Assembly (NCBI RefSeq): GCF_900696085.1
Contig: NZ_CAADFC020000023.1
Coordinates: 125,884 to 189,883, forward strand
Reading direction: 5' to 3'
Length of the DNA: 64,000 bases
DNA from: Bradyrhizobium ivorense
GTDB taxonomy: Bacteria; Pseudomonadota; Alphaproteobacteria; Rhizobiales; Xanthobacteraceae
Part shown: piece by piece, positions 17,123 through 25,060 of the stretch
Layout: every line of letters begins with the position of its first letter
Position numbering within the stretch: the first letter of the stretch is position 1
Made by a program: the position numbers and the translations under genes
The notes under the pieces: model-generated
Database searches by the model: none
The model's input: the letters and a program-made list of their open reading frames with translations, nothing else
Told to the model about the DNA's origin: nothing

Positions 17123-18352
17123 CTAGCCTCCTACTTCCGCGCTGAGCATGGGCCCGAACAGCTCCCATTTCTCGCCCTTGAGTCGTCTGAGCTGCATCTG
17201 CTTGATCGGCGCGAAATCGATCGGGCTGGTGTTCATCGTGATTCCGGGCAGCAGGTTGCTGGTCCGGAAGGCCTTCAGGCTGGCGGCCTGTTTCATCACG
17301 TTGGCACGCGTGAGATCGTCGCCACACTGCTTGAGCACCTGAACCAGCGTTTGAGCGGCGTTGTAACCCGTCATCACCAGGCTGTCGGCCCGATTGCCTT
17401 CGGGGAAATATTTGGAGAGAAACTCGTCGAACGCCTTCATCCCGGGGTCGTCCTTCCATTGCGGATCGAGCGCATCCATCATGTAGGCCACCGAGATGAT
17501 GCCCTGTGCGTTCTCAAAACCGGCAGGCTGGATCACGGCGCCGAGCGAGGAGGCCACCGAGTTGAGGATGTGTAACGGTTTCCAGCCGATCTCGGCCGCC
17601 TTCTTGATGGCCTGCGCGGCGAACTTCGGTGTGGCAATGTCGACGAATACATCGGCGTTCATCGATTTCATCTTGACGATGTGCGTGTCGATCGTCGGCT
17701 CGGCCACCTCGTACGCATCCTCGATGACGATCATCGACGCCGCCTTGTCGCCGAGGCCGTCCTTCAGGCCCTTGAGATAGTCTTTTCCATAATCGTCGTT
17801 CTGATAGAGGACGGCGATCCTGCCGCCCGGCTTTTCCTTCAGGATGTGCTTGGCGTAGATCCGTCCCTCGCTCTGATAACTGGGCTGCCAGCCCATGGTC
17901 CACGGAAAGTTCTGCGGATCGTTCCACTTCGTGGCGCCGGTCTGAATGAACAGCTGCGGTACTTTCTTCACGTTCATGTATTTCTGAATCGCGCCGTTGG
18001 ATGCCGTGCCGAGCGCTGCGAAGATCAGCAAGACCTCGTCGCCTTCAACCAGCTTGCGTGCCTGTTCGACCGTTTTCGGCGGACTGTAGCCGTCGTCGTA
18101 CGAGATGAAATTGATCTTGCGGCCATTGATGCCGCCCTCGGCGTTGATCTTGCGGAAATAAGCCGCCTGAGCCCGGCCGCTGGTGCCATAGGCGGATGCC
18201 GGCCCGCTGTAGGGCATGATGTTGCCGATCTTGATTTCAGTATCGGTTGCGCCGGTGTCGTATTTCTTCTGGGCAAATGCGCTGCCAGCACAGACAGCGA
18301 GAATGGTGATGGCGGTCGAAAGCGCCGCTATTCGTCGAGCGACGAAAGACAT
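17123..18352 (-). CDS. Branched-chain amino acid type ABC transporter substrate-binding protein
   Basis: A 409-residue LivK-like (peripla_BP_6) protein. The signal peptide is MSFVARRIAALSTAITILAV with cleavage after AFA. Conserved parts are IKIGNIMPYSGPASAYGT, GGINGRKINFISYDDGYSPP, VPQLFIQTGATKWNDPQNFP and IAVLYQNDDYGKDYLKGL. Ligand may be an amino acid, an amide or an aromatic acid; such orphan receptors are numerous in rhizobia. ATG 18352 is chosen since the upstream ATG (18367) lies before the GGGGAGAAACGAG ribosome site of this one. No LivHMGF genes are adjacent. Confidence 0.9.
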   Translation of the reverse strand: MSFVARRIAALSTAITILAVCAGSAFAQKKYDTGATDTEIKIGNIMPYSGPASAYGTSGRAQAAYFRKINAEGGINGRKINFISYDDGYSPPKTVEQARKLVEGDEVLLIFAALGTASNGAIQKYMNVKKVPQLFIQTGATKWNDPQNFPWTMGWQPSYQSEGRIYAKHILKEKPGGRIAVLYQNDDYGKDYLKGLKDGLGDKAASMIVIEDAYEVAEPTIDTHIVKMKSMNADVFVDIATPKFAAQAIKKAAEIGWKPLHILNSVASSLGAVIQPAGFENAQGIISVAYMMDALDPQWKDDPGMKAFDEFLSKYFPEGNRADSLVMTGYNAAQTLVQVLKQCGDDLTRANVMKQAASLKAFRTSNLLPGITMNTSPIDFAPIKQMQLRRLKGEKWELFGPMLSAEVGG

Positions 18353-18537
18353 CTCGTTTCTCCCCATGCAAAATGAATGTGTCTGTTTTTACCGCGCGCC
18401 GCTTTTCCGGTCGTTGCCGCGAGTGAACACCCGACTCCCGGCATTGTCGATTCAGAACGTCACCTTGCGTGCTGGTTCGCGCCACTTCGTGGGGTTTTGT
18501 CAGCGTTGCTGACCGTAGTCTTCCGGCCTTCCCGCGA

Positions 18538-19515
18538 TCAGGCAGCGCGCATCGATCGCTGCGCGCGATAGGCCTGCGGCGAGGTCAGCGTCAGCTTGCG
18601 AAAGGCTTTGCGAAAGCTGCTCTCGTCCTCATAGCCGGTGGCGCGGGCGATCGCCTTGATCGGCTGCGTGGTCGTCTCTAGCAGCGTGCGGGCATGCTCG
18701 ACGCGGCGGCGCGTGATGAAGGCTTGCGGCGGCTCGTGGGTCAGCTCGCGGAAGCGGCGGTTCAGCGTGCGTTCGCTGAGGCCCAGTGCATGGGCGAGAC
18801 GGCGGACCGTGATCGGCGTCTTGCCGGTGCGGCGCACCAGCATGTCCGCCTTCATCAGCAGCGGATCCTGGGCGAGCATGTAGTCGAGCGGCATGAAGAT
18901 CGCCTGGGTGCGCTGCGCGGTGTCGATCACGGCATAATCGGCGCAGACCTTGGCGACCTCCGGGCCTTCGACCAGCTCGATCAGCCGCAGCAGCAGATCG
19001 ACCCACGACATCGGGCCGGCCGCGCAGACCAGGCGATCGGCCTGGGTGATGACGGCGTCGCCGGCGAGATCGACCTTGGGATGGCGGCGGCGGAGCTCGC
19101 TCTGCAGCCACCAGGTGATGGTGGCGCGGCGGCCGTCGAGCAGCCCGGCATTGGCGAGCAGCAACACGCCGCTGCAGAAGGCGCCGATCAGCCGGCCGCC
19201 GGCGTGCTGACGGCGCAGCCAGGCGCCGGCGCGGTCGTACTGCGGTTGCAGGCGCTGGGCCGCAGCGTGATCGATCAGGCTGCCGGGCACGATGATCGCG
19301 TCATAGGTCGCGCGTGTACCGATCGCGCCGTCGACCGGGAGCAGCATGCCGCCGCCGGCGCGCACCGGCTTGCCGTCGAGCGACAGCGTCCGCCAGCTAA
19401 ACGGCGCCGCGCTGCCGCGCAGCGTCATCACATGGTTGGAAAGGGCGAGGATGTCGGCAATGCCGGCCACCGCCGACTGCATGCAGCCTTCCAGTGCGAG
19501 GATCGCGAGCTTCAT
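18538..19515 (-). CDS. GlxA-family AraC-type transcriptional regulator
   Basis: A 325-residue regulator with an N-terminal DJ-1/PfpI-like domain (MKLAILALEGCMQSAVAGIA, DAIIVPGSLIDH, IGAFCSGVLLLANAGLLDG) and a C-terminal AraC double helix-turn-helix (VRRLAHALGLSERTLNRRF, IKAIARATGYEDESSFRKAF, SPQAYRAQ). The amidase-like Cys in AFCSG is kept, as in many GlxA proteins, though they are not known to be enzymes. The ATG at 19515 begins the conserved fold; a 42-codon upstream extension is discarded. It is divergent from the tautomerase gene at 19658, with 142 bases between, making that gene a likely target. Confidence 0.91.
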   Translation of the reverse strand: MKLAILALEGCMQSAVAGIADILALSNHVMTLRGSAAPFSWRTLSLDGKPVRAGGGMLLPVDGAIGTRATYDAIIVPGSLIDHAAAQRLQPQYDRAGAWLRRQHAGGRLIGAFCSGVLLLANAGLLDGRRATITWWLQSELRRRHPKVDLAGDAVITQADRLVCAAGPMSWVDLLLRLIELVEGPEVAKVCADYAVIDTAQRTQAIFMPLDYMLAQDPLLMKADMLVRRTGKTPITVRRLAHALGLSERTLNRRFRELTHEPPQAFITRRRVEHARTLLETTTQPIKAIARATGYEDESSFRKAFRKLTLTSPQAYRAQRSMRAA

Positions 19516-19657
19516 GGCACCTCCGGGCGCGGACACTAGCCGATCAACGCCGCCGGCCGCTGGCAGATATTGCCCGATCTCTGTCCGATCGGCCACTGCT
19601 GTGTATTCAGCCCGTTCGGCACACTCGCCGCGCTGTTTCAACCAACGGAGCGACCCA

Positions 19658-19921
19658 ATGCCTTACGTCACCATTTCCACCGTCCGCGGCATCCTCGATC
19701 TCGCGCAGAAGCGGGCGCTGCACGAGCGCATCACCGACCTGATGGTCGAGGTCGAGGGGCAGGGCAATCCCGATTTCCGCAAGACGGTCTGGGTCAAGAT
19801 CGAGGAGGGCGAGCCGGCGAGCTGGTCGCTGGGCGGCATGATCCCGACGCCGGACCTGATCGCAGGCACCTTTGGCGCGATCGACGAGAGTGGCCGGCGG
19901 ATCGCAAAGGCGAAGGAGTAG
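19658..19921 (+). CDS. 4-oxalocrotonate tautomerase family protein
   Basis: An 87-residue tautomerase-superfamily subunit. Pro2, the catalytic base after Met removal, is present (MPYVTISTVRG). LDLAQKRALHERITDLMVEV and KTVWVKIEEGEPASWSLGG follow the beta-alpha-beta plan. It is longer than classical 4-OT (62 residues), like the YusQ/Tautomerase_3-type proteins. The GCGACCCA region precedes the ATG. The gene is divergent from a GlxA-type regulator that probably controls it. The substrate is unknown. Confidence 0.9.
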   Translation: MPYVTISTVRGILDLAQKRALHERITDLMVEVEGQGNPDFRKTVWVKIEEGEPASWSLGGMIPTPDLIAGTFGAIDESGRRIAKAKE

Positions 19922-19981
19922 TTCGCAGGACAGGTGGAGCGCAGCGTACCGATCCTACGGATCAGGGCCGCTCACTCGCCG

Positions 19982-20100
19982 CGTCATTGCGAGCCAACGG
20001 GTCGCGCGAACGCGCGTCCGATGACAGGCTCCGCGAAGCAATCCATCTCACCGCTTGCGGAGACTTGGATTGCGTCGTCGCTGCGCTCTTCGCAATGACG
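19982..20100. repeat. Dispersed repeat, GTCATTGCGAG family
   Basis: An element bounded by CGTCATTGCGAG (19982) and CTCTTCGCAATGACG (ending 20100). Internal text GATGACAGGCTCCGCGAAGC and CCATCTCACCGCTTGCGGAG is typical of a bradyrhizobial dispersed repeat. It fills the space between the tautomerase and the glnA terminator. Confidence 0.8.
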
Positions 20101-20116
20101 GGAGACATTTGTGCCC

Positions 20117-20150
20117 AAAAACAAAAGGCGCTTCCGTCGGAAGCGCCTTT
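20117..20150 (-). terminator. Rho-independent terminator of glnA
   Basis: Read on the minus strand: stem GGCGCTTCC/GGAAGCGCC (20127-20135 with 20139-20147), three-base loop, followed by TTTTGTTTTT. It lies 27 bases after the glnA stop. Confidence 0.9.
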
Positions 20151-20173
20151 CGCATTGCTGAGAGCCGTAAAGC

Positions 20174-21583
20174 TTACAGCGAGTAGTACATCTCGAACTC
20201 GACCGGGTGCGGGGTCATCTCGAAGCGGGCGACCTCGGTCATCTTCAGCTCGATATAGGCGTCGATGAAGTCGTCATCGAACACGCCGCCGTTCTTGAGG
20301 AAGGCGCGGTCCTTGTCGAGGTTCTCCAGCGCCTCGCGCAGCGAGCCGCAGACGGTCGGGATCTGCTTCAGCTCCTCCTTCGGCAGATCGTAGAGGTCCT
20401 TGTCCATCGCCGGACCCGGATCGATCTTGTTCTTGATGCCGTCGAGGCCGGCCATCAGCATCGCGGCGAAGCCGAGATAGGGATTGGCCATCGGGTCGGG
20501 GAAACGCACCTCGACGCGCTTGGCCTTCGGGTTCGCGGTGTAGGGGATGCGGCACGAGGCCGAGCGGTTGCGCGCCGAGTAGGCGAGCAGCACCGGCGCC
20601 TCATAGCCCGGCACCAGACGCTTGTAGGAGTTGGTCGACGGGTTGGTGAAGGCGTTGATCGCCTTGGCGTGCTTGATGATGCCGCCGATGTAGTGCAGGC
20701 AGGTCTCCGACAGGTCGGCATATTTGTTGCCGGCGAAGGTCGGCTTGCCTTCCTTCCAGATCGACTGGTGGACGTGCATGCCCGAGCCGTTGTCGCCATA
20801 GACCGGCTTCGGCATGAAGGTGGCGGTCTTGCCGTAGATGTGCGCGACCTGGTGGATGCAGTACTTGTAGATCTGCATCTGGTCGGCCATCAGCGTCAGC
20901 GTGTCGAACTTCATGCCGAGTTCGTGCTGGGCGGAGGCGACCTCGTGATGGTGCTTCTCGACCTTGACGCCCATCTTGGCCATCGCCCCTAACATTTCCG
21001 AGCGCATGTCCTGCACCGAGTCCTGCGGCGGCACCGGGAAGTAGCCGGCCTTGGTGCGGATGCGGTGGCCGAGATTGCCGCCTTCATATTCGGTGGCGGA
21101 GTTGATCGGCAGCTCGGAGGAATCGAGGCGGAAGCCGGTGTTGTAGGGGTCGGCCGAATAGCGCACGTCGTCGAACACGAAGAACTCGGCCTCGGGGCCG
21201 ACGAACACGGTGTCGCCCACGCCCATCGACTTCACCATCGCCTCGGCCTTCTTGGCGATGCCGCGGGGGTCGCGGTTGTAGGGCTCGCCGGTGGTCGGCT
21301 CGAGCACGTCGCAGGTGATGACCATGGTGGTCTCGGCGAAGAACGGGTCGATCGTCGCGGTGACTGGGTCGGGCATCAGGCACATGTCGGATTCGTTGAT
21401 CGCCTTCCAGCCGGCGATCGAGGAGCCGTCGAACATCTGGCCTTCGGCAAAGGTGTCCTCTTCGATCATGCCGACGTCGAAGGTCACGTGCTGCCATTTG
21501 CCGCGCGGATCGGTGAAGCGCAGGTCGACGTATTTGACGTCGTTGTCCTTGATCATTTTCAGGACGTCTTTGGCGGTCTTCAT
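20174..21583 (-). CDS. glnA: Type I glutamine synthetase
   Basis: A 469-residue GS-I subunit that makes glutamine from glutamate, ammonia and ATP. Signatures: EGQMFDGSSIAGWKAINESD, FVGPEAEFFVF, EVASAQHELGMKFDTL, MPKPVYGDNGSGMHVHQSIW and AYSARNRSASCRIPY. The adenylylation tyrosine lies in MDKDLYDLPKEE near residue 397, so the enzyme is under GlnE control. It follows glnB by 152 bases and is very probably co-transcribed from the sigma-54 promoter upstream of glnB, with a hairpin in the gap that may adjust relative levels. Full length and intact. Confidence 0.98.
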   Translation of the reverse strand: MKTAKDVLKMIKDNDVKYVDLRFTDPRGKWQHVTFDVGMIEEDTFAEGQMFDGSSIAGWKAINESDMCLMPDPVTATIDPFFAETTMVITCDVLEPTTGEPYNRDPRGIAKKAEAMVKSMGVGDTVFVGPEAEFFVFDDVRYSADPYNTGFRLDSSELPINSATEYEGGNLGHRIRTKAGYFPVPPQDSVQDMRSEMLGAMAKMGVKVEKHHHEVASAQHELGMKFDTLTLMADQMQIYKYCIHQVAHIYGKTATFMPKPVYGDNGSGMHVHQSIWKEGKPTFAGNKYADLSETCLHYIGGIIKHAKAINAFTNPSTNSYKRLVPGYEAPVLLAYSARNRSASCRIPYTANPKAKRVEVRFPDPMANPYLGFAAMLMAGLDGIKNKIDPGPAMDKDLYDLPKEELKQIPTVCGSLREALENLDKDRAFLKNGGVFDDDFIDAYIELKMTEVARFEMTPHPVEFEMYYSL

Positions 21584-21676
21584 GAATACCCCTTATGGAT
21601 GAGCGGGTCGGTTTTGCGGCGGTGGGCGAGGTTATTCCCGCTTGTGGCGAGTTGGCGTGACGGCTCAAACGAAATC

Positions 21677-21694
21677 AGGCTGCCGAAGCAGCCT
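21677..21694 (-). terminator. Hairpin between glnB and glnA
   Basis: Stem AGGCTGC/GCAGCCT with a TTCG loop on the minus strand, followed by GATTTCGTTT rather than a clean T run. It could be a partial terminator or a processing site within the glnB-glnA transcript. Confidence 0.45.
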
Positions 21695-21735
21695 TTGTTC
21701 TCTTTTGGCGTCAGAAAATCCGGATAGCACCGCCC

Positions 21736-22074
21736 TCAAATAGCGTCCAGCCCGGATTCGCCGGTCCGGATGCGGATCGCTTCCTCGATGTTGGAGACGA
21801 AGATCTTGCCGTCGCCGATGCGCCCGGTCTGGGCGGCGCGGCGGATCGCGTCGATCGCCTTCTCGACCAGGTCGTCGCCGATCACGATCTCGATCTTCAC
21901 CTTGGGCAGGAAGTCGACGATGTATTCCGCACCGCGATAGAGTTCGGCGTGTCCCTTCTGCCGGCCAAAACCCTTGGCCTCGGTGACGGTGATGCCCTGC
22001 AGTCCGACTTCCTGGAGCGCCTCTTTCACCTCGTCGAGCTTGAAGGGCTTGATGATGGCTTCAATCTTCTTCAC
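21736..22074 (-). CDS. glnB: Nitrogen regulatory protein PII
   Basis: A 112-residue PII protein that reports 2-oxoglutarate, ATP/ADP and glutamine status to GlnE, NtrB and other targets. It starts at a GTG (22072-22074) reading MKKIEAIIKPFKLDEVKEAL, with GGGAGG as ribosome site six bases upstream. The uridylylated T-loop tyrosine is Tyr51 in AELYRGAEYIVDF. DGKIFVSNIEEAIRIRTGE is the C-terminal PII signature. Its place directly before glnA is the classical alphaproteobacterial order. The very long open frame extending upstream is antisense to nnr and is not part of the gene. Confidence 0.97.
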   Translation of the reverse strand: MKKIEAIIKPFKLDEVKEALQEVGLQGITVTEAKGFGRQKGHAELYRGAEYIVDFLPKVKIEIVIGDDLVEKAIDAIRRAAQTGRIGDGKIFVSNIEEAIRIRTGESGLDAI

Positions 22075-22428
22075 TGAGCGCCTCCCGGGCATTGCAGATA
22101 ACAAGTCGTGTTTTGATGCGCGTGGGGCGCAGTCTCGTGGGTTCTTAAGGCTTCCGGCGGCTGGCCGGAAGCACGCATAATGGCCGCAACAGCCGCTGCT
22201 GTGTGCGGCTTCCTCAAAAGCAGGGTCTATGCCAAGTTGTGATGGTCCCCGAATTTGGAATGTTATCAGCCTTTTAACAGGCAGTCGGCTGATATCGAAC
22301 CAGATGGCTATGATATCCAAGCCTAACGAATAGGCAAATAGATCAATCCGTATGCAATCAGACCTTAGAAACTCCGGGAACAGCGCGGGAGTTGCCTCTC
22401 GAAAAGGCGAAGCGATTGAGGATTCGGC
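22075..22428. other. Divergent regulatory region glnB / nnr
   Basis: 354 bases without a gene. It holds the sigma-54 promoter of glnB (22218-22234), a nine-base stem in the glnB 5' leader (GCTTCCGGC/GCCGGAAGC, 22150-22172), and a seven-base inverted repeat ATCAGCC/GGCTGAT (22265-22293) about 70 bases before the predicted glnB start. The 22280-22370 part is AT-rich and probably carries a second promoter for glnB and the nnr promoter, which I cannot place exactly. Confidence 0.55.
22218..22234 (-). promoter_or_regulatory. Sigma-54 (RpoN) promoter of glnB-glnA
   Basis: Minus strand reads TGGCATAGACCCTGCTT; GG and GC are separated by exactly ten bases, matching the -24/-12 consensus TGGCAC-N5-TTGCTT with two mismatches. 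The start would be near 22207, about 130 bases before the glnB GTG. A RpoN/NtrC-dependent glnB promoter is established for Bradyrhizobium japonicum. Confidence 0.75.
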
Positions 22429-23928
22429 ATGGACGTCCTGACCACCACCGAGATGGAACGCGCCGACCGGCTGACCATCGCGGCCGGCACGCCGGGCTTC
22501 GCGCTGATGATGAGCGCCGGGCAGGCGGTCGCCGAGGCGGCGATGGACCTGGTCGAGGAGGGGCCGATCGTCGTGGTCGCCGGCCGCGGCAACAATGGCG
22601 GTGACGGCTTTGTCGCCGCCGCTGAACTCGCCGCGCGCGGCCGTGAGGTCTCGGTCGTCCTGCTCTGCGAGCGCGACAGCCTGCAGGGCGACGCCGCGCT
22701 GGCGGCGAAGGGCTGGAAGTATCCGGTGCTGCCGTTCAACCCGCAGGCGCTCGGCAAGCCGGCGCTGATCATCGACGCGCTGTTCGGCGCCGGCCTCAAC
22801 CGTCCGGTGAAGGGCGACCCGCTGGAGATGATCGCGGCGATCAACGCCAACGGTGCGCCGGTGCTCGCGGTCGATCTGCCGAGCGGCATCAACGGCACCA
22901 CGGGCGCGGTGATGGGTGCCTCGGTGCAGGCGACCGAGACAGTAACGTTCTTCCGCAAGAAGCCCGCGCATCTGTTGCTGCCCGGGCGGATGCAATGCGG
23001 GCGGGTCCGCGTCGCCGACATCGGCATCGATCTGACCGTACTCGACGAGATCAAGCCGCTGACCGCGGAGAACGTGCCGCAGGCCTGGCGCTGGTCGTTC
23101 CCGGTGCCGCGGATCGACGGCCACAAATACGCACGCGGTCATGCCGTCGTGGTGTCGGGCGACATCGCCTCCACCGGCGCGGCGCGCCTTGCGGCGCGCG
23201 GCGCGCTGCGTGCCGGCGCGGGCCTCGTGACGCTGGCCTCGCCGCGCGATGCGCTCGCGGTCAACGCCGCGGCGCTGACCGCGGTGATGGTGCGCGCGGT
23301 CGACAACCCGATCCAGTTCGCCGAGATGCTCGGCGACAAGCGCTTCAATGCATGTGCAATCGGTCCCGGCATGGGCGTCAATGCGCGCACCCGCGACTTC
23401 GTCCACACCGCGCTGGCGGCGCAGCGGCATCTGGTGCTCGACGCCGACGCGCTGACCAGCTTTGCCGCCGCGCCGGACCGGCTGTTCGAGGCGATCAAGG
23501 CGTCCGACGGCCAGCAAATCGTGCTGACGCCGCATGAGGGCGAGTTTCCGCGGCTGTTCAGCGACATCTCCAACAAGCATCCGGGCCGCTCGAAGCTGGA
23601 GCGCGTGCGCGCCGCGGCCGAACGCTCCGGCGCTGTGGTGCTGTTGAAGGGTGCCGATTCGGTGGTGGCCTCGCCCGACGGCCGCGCCACCATTGCCGGC
23701 AACGCGCCGCCCTGGCTCGCGACCGCCGGCGCCGGCGACGTGCTCGCAGGCATCATCGCGGGTTTTCTGGCGCAAGGCGTCGCGGCGTTCGAGGCCGCCA
23801 GCATTGGCGTGTGGATGCACGGCGAAGCCGCCAGCGAGGCTGGCCCCGGCCTGATCGCCGAAGATCTCACCGAAGTGCTGCCCGCCGTGTTCCGCCGCCT
23901 CTATGACGAGTTCGGGATTGAGTACTGA
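22429..23928 (+). CDS. nnr: Bifunctional NAD(P)H-hydrate epimerase/dehydratase
   Basis: A 499-residue two-domain repair enzyme that restores damaged NAD(P)H hydrates. The N-terminal YjeF_N epimerase domain (residues 1-215) has VVVAGRGNNGGDGFVAAAEL and AVDLPSGINGTTG. The C-terminal carbohydrate-kinase-like dehydratase (about 230-490) has GHAVVVSGDIASTGAARLAA, IGPGMGVN, VLDADAL, LTPHEGEF and the AGAGDVLAGIIAGFLAQG motif with the catalytic Asp. Length is normal for the fused form. The ATG at 22429 starts the conserved fold. It is transcribed away from glnB and shows no operon partner. Confidence 0.96.
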   Translation: MDVLTTTEMERADRLTIAAGTPGFALMMSAGQAVAEAAMDLVEEGPIVVVAGRGNNGGDGFVAAAELAARGREVSVVLLCERDSLQGDAALAAKGWKYPVLPFNPQALGKPALIIDALFGAGLNRPVKGDPLEMIAAINANGAPVLAVDLPSGINGTTGAVMGASVQATETVTFFRKKPAHLLLPGRMQCGRVRVADIGIDLTVLDEIKPLTAENVPQAWRWSFPVPRIDGHKYARGHAVVVSGDIASTGAARLAARGALRAGAGLVTLASPRDALAVNAAALTAVMVRAVDNPIQFAEMLGDKRFNACAIGPGMGVNARTRDFVHTALAAQRHLVLDADALTSFAAAPDRLFEAIKASDGQQIVLTPHEGEFPRLFSDISNKHPGRSKLERVRAAAERSGAVVLLKGADSVVASPDGRATIAGNAPPWLATAGAGDVLAGIIAGFLAQGVAAFEAASIGVWMHGEAASEAGPGLIAEDLTEVLPAVFRRLYDEFGIEY

Positions 23929-23956
23929 GTCCCCTAGCAGTGGTTGAGGATCGATC

Positions 23957-25042
23957 TCAGCCCACCAGATACTTCGCGACCGCCGGCTCGTTCCATTCGA
24001 TGCCGAGGCCGGGGCCGCGGGCGGTGACGGCGCCGTCGACGATCTCCGTGGGCTTCGTCAGGATCGCGCCGGCAAAGTCGAGGAATTCGAGCCAGTGGGC
24101 GGTCGGCGTCACCGCGAGCAGGTGTGCGCTGACCTCCGCGAACAGATGGCTCGACATTGGGATCGACGCGGCGTCGGCTTGGCCGGCGACCTGCAGCCAG
24201 CCGCTGACGCCGCCGACCTTCATCACGTCGGGCATGATGAAGTCGGACGCGCCGGCGGCGATCGCCTCGGCAAAGCCACGCGGGAACCACCAGTTCTCGC
24301 CGGCCTGGATCGGCGTCGGTGAGGTCTCGCGCACCTTGGCGTGACCGGAGAGGCTCTCCTGCGGCACCGGCTCCTCGATCCAATGCAGATCGTAGGGCGC
24401 AAGGCGCGCGATGCGGCGGGTGGCTTCGGCCGGATCGAGCGACTGGTTGAAGTCGAGCATCAGCGCGATATCGGGTCCGAGCAGGGCACGCACGCCCTTG
24501 ACGACGCGCTCATCATTGGAGGCATCGCCGTCGCCGCCCTTGATCTTGATGCCCTTGAATCCCTGGTCGAGGGAGCGGCGCAGCGCACGCTCGTCGGCTA
24601 CGGGATCGACCACGCCGTAGCTGTCATAGGCCTTGATCGGTTTTGCGGTACCGCCGAGCAGTTCGACCAGCGGCCGGCCGGCGAGCTGGCCGAGCACGTC
24701 CCAATACGCCATGTCGAGGCCGGACACCGCCATGCCGACCAGCCCCTGCCAGCCGAGCAGGCGAAATTTGGCATCCATCGCCCGCATCAGATCGAACGGC
24801 GCGACCGGCTTGCCGACGAGCTCGCGCCCGATCTCCTCGATCAGATAGCAAAGCGGTTGAAGCGTCAGTCTGCTGTAGGCGAACAGATAGGTGCGGCCGG
24901 TCACGCCCTGATCGGTCTCGACATCGATCAGGACCAGCGGACCGGAATCGATCGTGGCGAACGCGGTCTTCACCGGGCGCTTGAGCGGCACCACGACGCT
25001 TCGCGCGCGAACTGCGCGGATCGCTGCAACTGTCTGGCTCAT
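23957..25042 (-). CDS. Mandelate racemase/muconate lactonizing enzyme family protein
   Basis: A 361-residue enolase-superfamily enzyme. The N-terminal capping domain (residues 1-130) precedes the barrel. KIKGG near residue 167 supplies the KxK acid/base pair; metal ligands are Asp in LMLDFNQS, Glu in HWIEEPVPQ and Glu in IQAGENWW. The His in MSSHLFAEVSAHLLA fits the catalytic His of the mandelate racemase subgroup. All key residues are therefore present, and an acid-sugar or alpha-hydroxyacid dehydratase or racemase role is likely, but the substrate is not deducible. It lies 18 bases after the multicopper-like gene on the same strand, suggesting co-transcription. Confidence 0.87.
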   Translation of the reverse strand: MSQTVAAIRAVRARSVVVPLKRPVKTAFATIDSGPLVLIDVETDQGVTGRTYLFAYSRLTLQPLCYLIEEIGRELVGKPVAPFDLMRAMDAKFRLLGWQGLVGMAVSGLDMAYWDVLGQLAGRPLVELLGGTAKPIKAYDSYGVVDPVADERALRRSLDQGFKGIKIKGGDGDASNDERVVKGVRALLGPDIALMLDFNQSLDPAEATRRIARLAPYDLHWIEEPVPQESLSGHAKVRETSPTPIQAGENWWFPRGFAEAIAAGASDFIMPDVMKVGGVSGWLQVAGQADAASIPMSSHLFAEVSAHLLAVTPTAHWLEFLDFAGAILTKPTEIVDGAVTARGPGLGIEWNEPAVAKYLVG

Positions 25043-25060
25043 GAGCGTTTCCTGTTGTCG

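Noticed and set aside
22200..22330. Classical NtrC sites GCACC-N-GGTGC upstream of glnB
   Set aside because: No copy matches; only the ATCAGCC/GGCTGAT dyad is present.
22075..23820. 694-residue frame containing glnB at its C-terminus
   Set aside because: Everything before the GTG at 22074 is antisense to nnr and lacks any family motif; the PII part starts at its own ribosome site.
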